From NCBI GenBank assembly GCA_030533445.1, contig CM060078.1, forward strand, positions 19,740,591 to 19,804,590: 64,000 nucleotides of DNA, read 5' to 3'. A model generated the notes under the pieces. That model was not told where the DNA came from. It worked only from the letters and a program-made list of their open reading frames with translations, and did not search any database. The stretch is from Cyprinodon diabolis (lineage: Eukaryota; Chordata; Actinopteri; Cyprinodontiformes; Cyprinodontidae). The position numbers were made by a program, and so were the translations under genes. Below are positions 40,301 to 52,739 of the stretch, in pieces; positions within the stretch are counted from its first letter, which is position 1; the number at the start of each line of letters is the position of its first letter.

Positions 40301-41869
40301 CATTTAACGTGGTTTTGATTCACAATAGGGACAGCTGACTCTAAAGCTATACAATACATTTGACACCTTGTCCTAAATTCTTTCCATTAGACTTAAAAAA
40401 TCATATTGCCACAGAAGTCTGTTAGAATTCTATAGAAAATAATAATCCCAAAATATCCCCAATATCATATTGAAAAAATTCTGAGGCCTTTTTTTATCTG
40501 AATCAAAAAGTTTGTCTTACAAAGGAATGGAATAAAGGGTGCAAGCAGTACACATAATTTTACCACATATGGGACCTACTTGATCTAATTTTCGTGCCGT
40601 TGCTGCAATTTGAAGAAAACTGCAATATTAAAAAAAGAAAAAAATGTATATTTCATAAACGTTTCTGTTAAAAGTGCTTAAGCTTTGAATGTAGGTTGCA
40701 TTGTCATCCCACCATAACATTATGGCCCTAAAACAGAAAAGCCTGCATCAGAATATTCACATGCTTGTGGGAGAGCAACATTATCGGCCCCTAAAACAGA
40801 CATCCGTCACAGCAGGCCTGTTTTCCTGCTCACTGTGTATTGATGTTTTAAAACAATTTTATTTTTATCATATCAAAGGGAAGACGTGTGGCTATCAAAC
40901 ACGCGAGGTGCTCGCTCTCAGCCATGGGGCCCTCTCAGCCAGCAAAGCTGCATTCCTTATTCCATTTTATCTCTCTCGTTTTTTTTTTTGTTTTTTTGAC
41001 TAATGTCAGTAACAGCTACCGGTAATAAAATGCTTGTTAGAGTTTGCGTTGTTGCCTCGCAGCATCGGCTTTGATACATTGTCAGGCTATTTTGCCAGTG
41101 TTTCCTGATTACCTCGCCACCGACTGCATGTTTATTGATTGGGAGTTAATAAAGCAAGGGCCCTCCGCTTATTCCTTTTTGCTTCCTTTGCGAGAGGTGA
41201 GGTTTCTTTTGATGTGGAGGCGATGCATTGTCAGGCAACATAAATGCGTGTGTTGTAATGTCAGCTTGGCTTCTAGGCCTCTTCTGTTTTGCATTGTTGG
41301 TAAAGTGAAGGAGGAGAAATGGATTGCGATGGCTTTTATTGTAGTTGGGAATACATTTAAAGTTTAAAAAGAAACAAATGGGGTCATTTACTTGGAATAC
41401 AACAAGGCAGCCTAGATGACTTAATATAATACTGACATCTAATGCTTCAATCCAACTTTGCATCTGTATTCAGTATCTTTATGTTTTTGGGTAGGAGTTT
41501 TTGAAAGGTTTTCGAATGAAAAGTTCTTTGTAGAATCAAATATATGTTCAAATTTTTTATTACTGAAAATTTGTTTTCAAGTGCCCAAATTGGACATTCA
41601 CCTTACCATTCCAAAATATGAATAATGCTTTTATTTAAAACAGTCAGTTGTATCTGTTGCTGTAGGTTAAGGGGTTACTGTCTGACATGATGGTAAAGCT
41701 GTGCCCCAGTCTTTCATATTTAGCTGCCTCTAACAGGTTTTCCTCCAGAATTTAATTCTATTTAACTCAATAAATTTTCTCATCAGCTACAAAAGGTTTA
41801 CAAATTGATGAAAAGCATCACCATTGTGTCACCCCTACAAGTAAGAAAAAAATTGCTTAGATAATAGAG
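37346..41869. other. intergenic, no gene recognised
   Basis: Contents: a polypyrimidine tract at 38,395-38,475; a perfect hairpin at 39,487-39,522; AT-rich sequence at 39,700-40,700; and a candidate regulatory block at 40,850-41,370. Small ORFs here show no family similarity. Confidence 0.5.
39487..39522. repeat. perfect 14-bp inverted repeat with 8-nt loop
   Basis: GCCTTATTCTGCTT is followed after GAACTAAC by AAGCAGAATAAGGC, its exact reverse complement. No terminal repeats of a larger element were identified around it. Confidence 0.9.
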
Positions 41870-42540
41870 TAGCATCATGATTTAAACAAATTGTCAAACA
41901 TCTAAGGCAGGAACCTCTGCAGGTGGAGACAACAGGTTAGTGACCACTTCTTTCTGGAATTGACTGATAACACACGTGGGGGTCACTAACTTGGTCTTAT
42001 AGTTTAGTCTGAATCCAGAGGTTGACAAATGTTCCATCCAGCCGGCTACCAATATGGCGCGGTGGTTGCCGCACAGAGATTCCCAGATGCTGATGTGTTG
42101 TTGGTTGGAGGACAGGCAGGAGATCAGATCCAAGCAAATTAATGTAGGCAGGATAATCCAGAGGGTGTAGGCACAGGAGATGTTGGTGACATACTTGGTT
42201 GTCAGAGCCAGGATGCCAGAGGTCGGGTGAGTTGCGGAGGGAGAATCCAGGACAGAGTCGGGTCATAGTTTCAGGTATGGTACATAAACAGGCAGAAGAC
42301 AGGTCAGGCAAAAAGATCAGACAGGAACAGGCAGGCTCAGAGGTTGGGAGGCAGAACAGGTCAGGATCAGGTAATCAGAATACACAAGAATAAGTCTCAC
42401 CAACGACTCTAATCGGCACTGATGACTGGTCTGAAGGCTGGTTAAATAGAGACCAATGCAGGTGGATCAGATGAGTGGGTAATGAGAACTGGGCAGAGCT
42501 AAGCAGATGTTAGATGAGTATCAGACCAGGCATCAGTGCT
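41870..42540 (-). mobile_element. unclassified retroelement-like repeat, probably LTR-type, minus strand
   Basis: Read on the minus strand, it shows CACCTGCATTGGTCTCTATT with a TATTTAA promoter-like box near 42,445. C/T-rich, degenerate CTGCCTG(T) repeats follow over 42,280-42,370. This layout is familiar from fish LTR elements, but I could not define ends or a protein. Small ORFs here are not credible genes. Confidence 0.35.
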
Positions 42541-42859
42541 AAGAAGATAATGTTTGCTTCTTTGATTAAATTAATGTCATCATTCTGATAAGATGCCAAT
42601 GAGTAGATTCTTGTACTTAGCAAAAAAAAGCAAATAATGGCTGATATATTAAGATTTGAAATTATTGGCTCATAGGTACTAAATAGATATATTTGAACTG
42701 TGATTTACTGTCATTTAATATATATAAAATGTTCCTCCAAGTGTTTGTCTGCATCTGGTGCATGTATGATCATGATAAACCTGCCTGCAAAAGATGCAGT
42801 TATTGTAACCCACACTGTTATCATGACATTCACTAAGCTCTGCCTCCTAAACCACACAA

Positions 42860-43520
42860 TACAATATCGTTGGTAATACCACTATCTTATACACCTATCC
42901 TTTCACTATTGCTGATACACTTTTTATCACACAAGCTACTTGACACTTTTCTCCGCCTGTTCCCTCTTACTTAAATGTGTTAATTCGTTTGTTTTTTTTA
43001 TACTCACCATTGCTATGAACTGTTATCTCTAAGTACTTTCTTTATCTCTGTTTTCTGTAACATCACAGCTCCACTTGGGGCCTCTCTTACATCCGTATGT
43101 ATTCCGTCTTGCCTTTCTAGGATAAACCTAAATTTTTCTAGATTTCTCCCCCTGTCCCCTAGTCTGCGAATAGGTTACAACATCATCTGTGGAAGTCATC
43201 ATCAATGTCTGTCTATCCTTATGTGTCAATCTGTCCATCACCAAAGAGAACCAGAACTGATCCTAGATAAAATCCCACTACCAACTCGAACTCCTCTCAC
43301 ACCAACAGCAAACCTCACCCCAGTCTTACAGCTCAAATTTCTTGCTTCTTCATAGGACAGCACAGCTCCTCTTTTGACACCCTAATGTGTGCTTTCTCAA
43401 GATGGACACAAAAATATATCACATCTACCTTCTTTGTAATTTTTCATGAACATCTGCAAAGCAAATAGTACAACGGTTGTGATTTTTCGCATGTGGTATC
43501 AAGACGCTTAACGAGAACAG
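42860..43520 (-). pseudogene. RTE-type LINE reverse-transcriptase relic, minus strand
   Basis: Read in reverse, 43,060-43,500 follows the order of RTE-like (BovB/Rex3 type) reverse transcriptase: an HCVFIDLEKAYDRV-like segment, a VMDRLTDE-like segment, the FADD region, and KTEYIRM before a final ER. All of it carries many stops and frameshifts. The + strand shows the matching landmarks GTATTCCGTCTTGCC and GTGTGCTTTCTCAAGATG. It is a dead copy; the outer limits are approximate. Confidence 0.65.
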
Positions 43521-45694
43521 ATTAAGACCAGCTTTTGGTACCCTGATCCTACACTGTCTGAAAATTAAATATTTCCTCTTTGAATACATTTACTGCTGGT
43601 TTATTAATCTTCACACCCCCGCCTCCACCCCCTACACACCACCTCCACTCATGCTACATATAACTGTCCATCCCCATTATAGCCAGTTTGCTGATTAAAT
43701 CTCTTACTGATTGTCTTTGTCTCTGTCCTCCAGGCTGTTTTTTTTTGTTTATTTTCCTTTTTAAGACAAAGCTTCAGATAATTTCCATCTTTTGCTTTCC
43801 ATCTTGTATACCCCCCCATCTTTCCATCTCGAGCCATCTGCCATGTCAAATCAAAACCAACACCTTTAAAAATTCAGTTGCTGTTCCCCCCCTACAAAAC
43901 AACCAGGGCCTTCTTGTTGTTTATTCATGTATTCAGGTGTACACTGTATTATGGAGGACACGCTTTCTGAGCGCGAGGGAGGCCCCTACATGGTGCTTCT
44001 ATCGAAATGTGATGTATTCATTCATAGTCACCAGTAAACTCTGTTTGTTTGCAGATAAGCAGGATGTTTACCGGGACAGAAAAGCAGGTGGGCACATGCA
44101 GATCGGATTTCTTAACGGAACAAGTGCTGGCCTTGCATCTACCGGCCGTGTAACCCCTGCTGGGTCCCCTGTGGAACATAAGCCCCAGAATATGGCAAGG
44201 TGATCCCTGTTTTTCCTTCCCACATCCTTCTATTGCTGTTTATCTTCTGTTTGCCTGTATTTATGAGCGCTCTGCGAAGGCAAACAAGATATAAACACTG
44301 CCTAAGAAATCCCCCCCCTCCCTCCTTCAATGCTCTCCCCTCTTCCCATCTTCTACTGTATCTACATCCTTGTTTTGTGTCACTTTCGGAGGGGTTAAAG
44401 CAAAGTGCTGTAGCCTCAGGCTAGCTCACAGGCTTGTGTATCATTGTGTTTGCTGATCACTTTCACTGCTATCATAGACCAGCACTTCTCCATCCTTGTT
44501 TATTTTTTTTAATGACAAAATAACCCTCAGTGGGGCATGTGCAGGAGGTTGGATGCTGGATGCACATAGCATTATGGGTTGATTTAGTTTAACAACTTTC
44601 TTCTTTTCCCTGTATTTTTAAAATATATCTATTGTCAAAATGCATTCTGAACATCAAAATATTTCTGTTTACAACATCGCTGTAGCATCGATTAAACCCA
44701 ATAAATTATTCAAACATTTATCTTCCCTCCCCAGCCTGCCTGGGGAATTTTTAATCAAGCGTCTTATTTGCTTTAAATTAACACCATCGAGCTTGCATTT
44801 GTGTAAAATCCCTGATATCATTAAAGATTTATCAATTGAAAATCTGTTCGGGATGATCTCGCTTGTTAATTGGCCAGACGACGTGCAGCAGCCTCACATC
44901 CATCTGCAACAAGTGTAATCATGCTGCGTTTGGAGGTGCGGGGAACAAATATCATGTTTGGAGTTTTAATGAATGTTTTGTTGTAAACCAGCTGGTTGGG
45001 ATCTTATGATCACATGCCTAAAAGCTTCTCTACAGACACATCACAATTCAGCTAAGTAAAAATAGAGGTAACCTTTGTAGCCTGGAGTCTAGTATTAATT
45101 ATGGCTCCTGCTCATATGAAACCTGGTATAATTTGCACATATAAACAATTCATTTGATTTTTGACAGTTTGCATTATTTGAAACCACTAGCACACGCAGT
45201 AATGCTCTGCTTCTACATGTGAACACGTTGCTTTTATTTTTAAACTTAAAAAAAGATAAAAACATAGTTATTGGGTTTCATACTTTCATAACAAAATAAC
45301 TAGAAAATACTATTCCTGTAACGAATGGAAAAAGAACACCTTACATGGATATGGCTTGACTTTATATAAAAGCTTTAATTTTAATATACAAGGATAGTGT
45401 TTTAAATTTAAAACTTGAAGCTGCTGCAATTGTATATCCTGCATGGATCTGTGCCTGCAAACTTTTTGCTTTTTATGTGAAAATCGACTTTACTGAATAG
45501 ATTAAACTCCAGTAAAAAAATAAATAAATAAATAAAAATAGTGTTTTACAAAGTTGATAGTTCAATGTCCGTTCAGTTTTCCGTATGGTTTCTTTTTGTT
45601 TTTATTCTTTATTTTGGGTAGAAACTCTTCACGCTTATTTTATAGAGAACATTTGCTTTTTTTCCAAAACAACTACAGGATTGAGGTTATGCTT
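43521..45694. other. intergenic, no gene recognised
   Basis: 43,560-44,630 is mixed sequence with C/T-rich tracts. 44,640-44,950 is a homeobox-motif-rich block (ATTA, TTAATT, ATCAATTG) that looks conserved. 44,990-45,690 is AT-rich with an (AAAT)n run at 45,513-45,537. Confidence 0.5.
45513..45537. repeat. (AAAT)n microsatellite
   Basis: About five AAAT/TAAA units following an A run. Confidence 0.8.
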
Positions 45695-45860
45695 CACAGT
45701 GGTGCAGTTTGATGCCGCGCTGCAAGAAGGTGCTTGGTTCAAACCCTGGGGCCAGGCCCTTTAGACTTTGGGGTTTTTATGTACTCATCATGTCTGGGTT
45801 CTCTCTGGGTACTCCTTATTCCTTCCACAGTCCCAAAAAAGACTTCAGGAGATAAACACC
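45695..45860 (+). mobile_element. decayed tRNA-derived SINE
   Basis: CAGTGGTGCAGTTTGATGCC, a B-box-like GGTTCAAACCC near 45,738, then GGGTTCTCTCTGGGTACTCC and CCACAGTCCC follow the order of the SINE at 34,127, with about 20 percent or more divergence. Confidence 0.65.
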
Positions 45861-48235
45861 AGCCCCCAGAGGTATAAAATCGATGAAGATTAGCATCCTT
45901 TTTCATTATTTTTTGATTTTGAATACATATATTCTTAAAATGTAAAAAATAAAGAATATTCTAAAATAAACAAAAGCTTTTTATTTATTTGCAATAAATA
46001 ATTATAATTGTATTGTATATGACTTAGATAAGTATTGACTTGTTCAGAGGTATTTAACCCTTGAAGAACTCAATTGAAATCACCCAGAGCACCATTGGAA
46101 GTTTAAATGACATCTAAAGTAAAAAAAAAATACTTTAATAGGTGTTAGGCCCACTACACCAGATGGCAATCACATTTCTACCAATGCCACATCTCTCAGG
46201 GGTTCAGCTCAAATCAAAGTGCAGATCTGTGATCCTCAACTAACCCCAGTTGGTGCAGTTTCTTTAGCTCTCCATCTCCCCCTCCTTTTTCCTCTCTTTT
46301 TTTTTTTTATTTCTCGTAAAGCCACATATCCCCCAGCAACAGATGGGGAGGGTTGACTGAAAAGCCAGTTGCGCTGTCCTGCTTTATTTTTGAGCACAGA
46401 AATTTCAGGTCACATCTGAAGCATTTTGAGGCCATATCACAGATGACATGTTTTGTGAATATTCCCTTTTGTAATGGAAATGGCCATGCCTCTGTCAATA
46501 AGCACAAAAGCGGATGCATTGCAGGGACGGATAGCCTGAAACTTTTTTCCGGTGCAGAGTTTTGACTGCTGTGAAGGATTGTAATGTTAACCGCTTGTGA
46601 TTTGGGAGGGGGGTGTTTTAGGGCTCCACTGACTCGGCACAACCACGCTCACACATGATTTACAAATAGACTCACGCACTCACACACATCTTGTGGGTTC
46701 TCACGTTTGTGCTTCACTACTCTCCTCCACAGCTCAACCTCATCCTCCCCCAACATACACACCACTCACACTCCAATCTTCCAGGCCCCCCAAAAGAACC
46801 TGCAGCGCAACTGTCTGTACGGCTTCTCCTTCTCTGCTGCTCTAACCACGGCCAGGTGTTTGCCCACAGCCACGCAGCTCTTCATCTCCAGGCCGCCAGA
46901 CCGACGCTGATGTAATTGCTCTCTCCGTTGATCCATGAAAACAGGGGGGAGGTGAAGAAAAATGGAGGAATACACTCTAAATTATGGAGTCAAAAATGGT
47001 AATACTCATGCCCAGAGGTGTGGGTGGCGAATAAGGAATTGTGGATTTGACTCTTTTATAGAGGGTGGGGTGTGAGGTTTTCTGTGCGTGTTTATGAGAA
47101 GGTCAGGGATAGGTTGGGTGAAAAGTAGGGGCCTGTACTTCCAGGTGTGCAAGAAGTTAGCAGCAGAGAAGCAGCTTTATCCTAACAATGTGTGTTTGCT
47201 TCAACTAGCTTAGTGTTGTGACTGCAATGAAAATTAATGCATCATCATATTTATATATTTACATATATTTATAAGGGGTTAAATCCACAGGGGGAGGCGG
47301 CATGCCTTTTTTAATGACATGCAAATGGGGTCTAATGTTGCATCTCAGGCCCAAATCACAGAGTTTTATTTAGGTTTTGTAAAACAGACATTTGTCTTAA
47401 AAATATGGATATAAGACCAACTTAACTACGAATATGCTTCAACTGGAGAAGTGAAAATGAAAAAAAACATATATTTTATTTTTTTAATAAGCACTTCTCA
47501 CCTATTAACCCAATGAATACTGCAGTACAGCAGCTTATGCACATCATTTAAATTTCCCTCAACAAAGCTACTAATTCATCAAGCGTATCCCATTTCATCA
47601 TGGAACAAACAATAACAGTAATGAGCAAAGAGCGCTACACTTCGCTGAGGATCCCCTGGAGTTTTGAATCAAGTGTTAGATTAGATTAATGTTTCCTCCC
47701 TATGTGGCTAACCTGTGGCAAAGCAATGAGATGATACCATATCAAATTAGGAAGTCGGAGGGAAAATGCATCCTGTTGTTAAAAGATCTAATTATTGCAA
47801 GCACAACAAACAGCTTGATTGTTTTTAACGTCTGGCTCTTATATGAGTAGTGGAGCTTTATAGAGTCGGGAAGAGCGCTGCACTAAATAAAATGATAAAT
47901 CTCATTTAGTGAAATAATTATGGATTTTGCAGACATTTTTTTAAGATGAAATCGCTTGAGCATAGAAATTGTTTACGAAATACAATTTTTTTTAAAAATA
48001 GAAGAAAAGTAAAGAAAAGAAAACTAAAGAAAAATATAAGTCAATTATTTTATTCACATTCTGCTCTTTAGATATAAGTATAGGAAGATATTTCAAATCA
48101 ATGTGGTAAATGGTGCTGTTGTGGAACGCAAAATTCTTACTTGCGCGTTTTTCAACTTTTCTTCATCGATGTGTCTAGCTTAAAACAACAGCACTTTGCA
48201 AAATACATCTGGATAAGAAGTAAGATATGCTTTCA
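45861..48235. other. intergenic, no gene recognised
   Basis: AT-rich to 46,300, then GC-richer unique sequence at 46,310-47,170 without a convincing ORF. 47,590-47,950 has balanced composition and could be a conserved element. 47,960-48,060 is A-rich. Confidence 0.5.
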
Positions 48236-48345
48236 TGGGTTACAGGCGACCAGTCCAGAATGTACCCCACCTTGCGCCCACAGACTGCTGGAGGCACCGG
48301 CCCCAATGTGACCCTGATGGATAAGCGGCAGAATATGGTTGTCTT
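48236..48345 (+). mobile_element. L2-type LINE (or SINE) 3' tail
   Basis: GGCGACCAGTCCAGAATGTA, CCCCACCTTGCGCCC, and GACCCTGATGGATAAGCGGC form the usual 3' tail shared by fish L2/Maui-like LINEs and their SINE partners. No body is attached. Confidence 0.7.
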
Positions 48346-48519
48346 GGTTAAATTAAATTATTGATCATCTCTAATTATCTAAAGTTTATTCCCTTTAATT
48401 GCAGTTTCCAGACATAGCCCTGACTACTTCCCCATTAGTGGAATCAAGAAGTTCCTCATTTCAATAGCGCCTGTCTGGTAACATGAAGTAGGTTAAAAAT
48501 ATGTACGACCAACACATCA

Positions 48520-49230
48520 TGGCTCAATCTATGAGCTGAAGTTCAGGAAATCTTCAAGTCTTTGACATTTTTCAGTCTGGCGCCCAGCTTTGGAAGTCTA
48601 GGGAACAACTGTAAAATCCATTATTCACCAATTGAGAGAACATGAAACAGTTAGGAACCTTCTAATGAATGGTCACCCTACTGAAGTTTCTCCAAGAAGG
48701 CACTGATTACCTGTCTGTGAGGTCCCTAAAAAAAGACCCAGAAAACATTTAAGGCTTGGATAAGTGACAGGACAAAAATAGCATCTAATGGAGAGTTCTA
48801 AGATAAAAAAGGCAATTTCTCTCAAAACTTTTGGGAAAATGAATGAATAAAGAAATAAAAACATTAAAACAAGTAGTGGTAGTATGATGTTCTGGGGCAA
48901 CCTGGCAAAACTGATAAAACCACGAATATACAGTACTAGCAGAACATTCTGAAGATTTTCTGGCTGATGTTACCCTACTCTCAGTTGGGTTAAGCAGTAG
49001 TAGTAGTAGTAGCAGTCATTTCAAACCATCAAGTCCACTCCTAGGTAAAAAAAAAAAAAAATGACCAAGTCAAAGTCTGGAATTAAAACCAATTACGTTG
49101 CAGCACATCCATAAACAAGCAATTCAAGCTTGAAACCCTGCTTACATCAATGAATTATACTGAGTTATAAAGGATAGTAGGAGTAGGCCTAAATTCCTCT
49201 AGAGAAATTCCTTTTTTTCCATAATAGGAC
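48520..49230 (+). mobile_element. Tc1-like transposase relic (longest in window)
   Basis: In order: a paired-domain-region remnant (AGAGAACATGAAACAGTTAG), TTCTAAGATAAAAAAGGC, ACTTTTGGGAAAATG, the AGTGGTAGTATGATGTTCTG core, then GACCAAGTCAAAGTCTGG and AAACAAGCAATTCAAGCTTG. This colinear series is a degenerate Tc1-like transposase gene with a (GTA)n microsatellite at 48,995-49,014. Reading frames are destroyed. Confidence 0.7.
48995..49014. repeat. (GTA)n microsatellite
   Basis: About six GTA/AGT units inside the Tc1-like relic. Confidence 0.85.
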
Positions 49231-52200
49231 CATGTGGATATATGCTGACATGGAGGCTTGACTTTTTAAAGCTCAGAAAACTGTTTGTTTAGAAGTCACT
49301 TTCATTTTTTACCTTGTCAGAATTTCAGTCCAGTTTTGATTTAGATTATATTTGAATAAGTTTGTTGAGTTTTACCTCTGACAACATCTCTGCTTCACTT
49401 TTACATAGGATTCCAGTTAACTTTGTTTGATCAGAGACTTGCAGGCGGGGGGTGCCACTCTCAAAAGTTGGCACACATCTTAACTCTTCCTTCCCTCAAA
49501 GCCGGAGCCAAATCTTTGCCGTTTCACAGCAAGAAAAATATTTATCTAGATCCGAATTGATTTTTAATTTGAGTACTCTCTCGATGCGAATCCACGACTT
49601 GAGCCTGGCTCTTTTTGTATATCTAACTTTAATTAATTGTCACCACCGCGTCGCTGTCCAGCTGATTGGTTTGTTCTTTGTTCACTTCTTCAAATCCCGT
49701 CCTCTTCAGCAACACTGACATTTGGAGAATTCTTGATTAACATAATTAGACAACTTTGATGGGAGATTTACAAAATCCCCCTTTTCTCCTCTCCCGACTT
49801 CTTTCCATGCACATCTCGCAATAGTCACATTAATGCTGTGACTCCATGGATTAATGATGACATTTATAGGGGGCAGATTTAAGCAAAAATATGTATAGAA
49901 AATGTTCCTTTTGTAATTATGTTTACTGTGTGACACTTTTCATGTAGATATTTCGTGTATGTGTGGATCTAACAAACACAACACAGCATGAAGAGCCGGT
50001 GAGGAAAATAGACACACTCTGGCGTGCTGTTACTAAAGATAATTCCAGCATATTATTGATTTTCCAGAGTTGCACAGCTCTTGTTGTTATCCCCAGGTGC
50101 TGAGCGCTCTTCACCGGACACAAGTAGAACCTCAGGCTGTGATCCTTGCCTGTGAAACCCCCACCCTGCCTCCCCTAGCTCTCCCAACATGCCCTTCTCA
50201 CATCACACAAGCCGTCATCCCATTTCCTACATCTCAATAGCTTTAGGTAGAGGGGCAACTATATAGAAAACAGAGGCACAGACACATAACCTGAGATCTG
50301 TTTTCATCTCTGTTGTTTGTAGAATAGAAATTCGGGAATACATTCCCACTTTTTTCCCTAAGATGATAAAGCAGTAATTGGCTTGATCCTGAAGGTGTTT
50401 CCTGTAGATGACCAACTTTGCACCATTTAATTTTAATTTTTACAGATGACTGTTAGTTTAAAAGTGCCTTTCAAAGCTTGATATCAAACTTTTCACAATA
50501 AACATGTTTAAATCTTATTTTGAAGGGCTCATCTCACAAAATCAATAATACAGCAAGCATGTTTCAACCTGCAGTAATGATGGCTTTGCAAACCCTTTTC
50601 AGCGCCTTGATTTGAGTTATTCTGCTGGCAGCACAAGACGAGTTGCATGGTGGTTGGTGATTGGTCGATAGCATATGGTGAAATGTTGGCTGCTGCTGTT
50701 TCAGCCACCGATAAAATGTTCCAGTGTAAATATCAGTAAAAACATTTGATGGAACTTTTGTAATTAAACTGAACAGTCTTCCAGAATATTAATGCAAATA
50801 TTCTAAATTGTTATTTTATCATAACAGTTGGTCTCAAATGCTTTGTGCCTACAAGTAATTAATTTAATTCTTAGCTTTAATGGAAACTAAAATGTCAACA
50901 ACCAATACAAAGTATGTTATATTTTACTTACAAGGAACATTGACAAGCAAAGCAGCCAAATATCCATGCTAACTCTGACAGAGCTGCTGAGAACCAATAC
51001 TTAGGAAGAATCTATTGACTGGAGATATATCTGTAAAGAGAAACCAAAAAAAAAAAAGGTAAAATTTGTTTTTTTCCCCCTTATAAATATGACACTCCCT
51101 GGATAATTATTTAACTTGGTATTTAAATACTTTGCAATATGAATATAAGTATTGACATGAAAGCTTTAAATTGCATAAAAATAAAACTTCTAGATTGTCT
51201 TCAGTCTTAGGTCTTAAGTACTTTTTGTACTCAAGCACATAAGGGAGGCCATCTGAATTGATTGGTTCATTTTGAAATATGAATATGAGAATATGACTTC
51301 TCAATGAAAAATTCTATGTGCTTTGTTTCATTTTTGCACTGGATGCGATGTTATTGTATTTGTAGCCATGGGGAAATTAAAAAAAATAAATGAAGAAAAG
51401 TCCTACTAAAAAATAAAAAAAGTTAATGGTTGCAAGGTTACAAAATAGAAGAATAGAATAAAAAAAATTAAGTGGAAATAAACTTTTGATATCTTCCAAG
51501 TATGACTTTGACTCAATAATAGTAACAAACAGCTAAAATGTCATAAAGCATCTATCAACGTCATGCCTTCTGGAAGACAGAAAAGCGATTATTTCAACAC
51601 CTGTATTGTCCACTAGCCCCTATTCAGAGGAGGTCTGAGTGAAATGATGCTGAGGCTCACCTTTAGCCGGGGTTTGTCTTTAATTATTGTCAGGAAGGAA
51701 CACACAGCCCAGCTCATCAACTGGATAAATATTTGACCGCCATTCCATAAATTGGCACTGGGGGAGATGAAGGGAGGGTAGGGGGGGTTATTTAAATGAC
51801 GTACTCTGCTCAAGCGGGACTTCATGCGCTGTGGATCGGCTCTCTGCAGGTGACTGCAGCCAGTCTCTGCATGGGGTAAATTAAAACTCACATTTCTACA
51901 TAGAACGGAAGAGAGTTCGTACTCTTTCTGAATGTATCTTGTTTAATCATAACCTATGTCAGAGCATCGTTTAGGAAGCTTAGACAGGCCAACCTATTAA
52001 TCACAATCTATGAATGACTGTGGGCCAAACAGAGATGTGTCTTTTGATGTTTCATTTTTTCTGCCTTCTTTCTAGCAGATATGAGTGCGTTTTTGTACCT
52101 TCTTAGTCTAACGCATTCACATTTTGGTTCATCTATTTGGGAGGATGGTTGCGAGTAAAACATCTAGACCCGGAAGGAGAAGTTTCGCTTAGAGGACTCA

Positions 52201-52567
52201 GGGGTTTCTGCTGGTGGGATTTGAGCGAGCTCAAAGCAGGACAAACAGGGTAGGAGACATTAAGCCTTAACAAATAAGAACCCTGCTGTTATTTTAGCCA
52301 GTGTTCCTTAAGTTGGGTTTATGGCTTATGCTAATGACCTATCTGCAAAGGATCAAAGAAATCCAAATATCATTTTCCATTAGACAACAAAGGCAACAAA
52401 GGACAATGAGGACAAATGTGTTATGGGAGTGTGAACGGTTGAAAATTCTATATAGTATTAACCCTGCAAAAGGGACACTTCTATTAGTCTAAGGGTACGC
52501 TGAGTGTCAGCTGACAAAAAAACATCTCACCAACTGTCCCAATTTTGACAGCTGTTTAAATGCATTG
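49231..52567. other. intergenic, no gene recognised
   Basis: 49,450-50,130 is an unusually balanced, repeat-free block with homeodomain-like sites (TTAATTAATTG, TAATTATG) and may be a cluster of conserved elements. 50,400-51,600 is AT-rich. 51,610-51,890 is another balanced block. No credible coding frame. Confidence 0.5.
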
Positions 52568-52655
52568 CAGAGGGTCTTGCAAAAGTTCTTAGAACTTTTA
52601 AACACTTTATAACATGAAACCCAAAATTAATTTTATTAGGGATATATGTAAAATC
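52568..52655 (+). mobile_element. Tc1-like terminal fragment
   Basis: GAGGGTCTTGCAAAAGTTCT, then ACACTTTATAACATGAAACC and TTTTATTAGGGATATATG, is a decayed Tc1-like end. It abuts the palindromic element that follows. Confidence 0.45.
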
Positions 52656-52739
52656 AACATTGCCACATAACTGCCAAACAACTCTGACTTCTCCCACCTC
52701 AACTTTGGATATCGGCAGCTTCAGACAGCAGCACCTAGT

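Noticed and set aside
43688..44203. Longest open frame in the window (171 codons, + strand)
   Set aside because: Low-complexity start, no recognisable domain, no splice or promoter context, and overlapping ORFs on the other strand; it looks like chance.
46307..46915. Cluster of overlapping ORFs on both strands
   Set aside because: Composition is mildly GC-rich, which opens several frames at once; none shows a domain.
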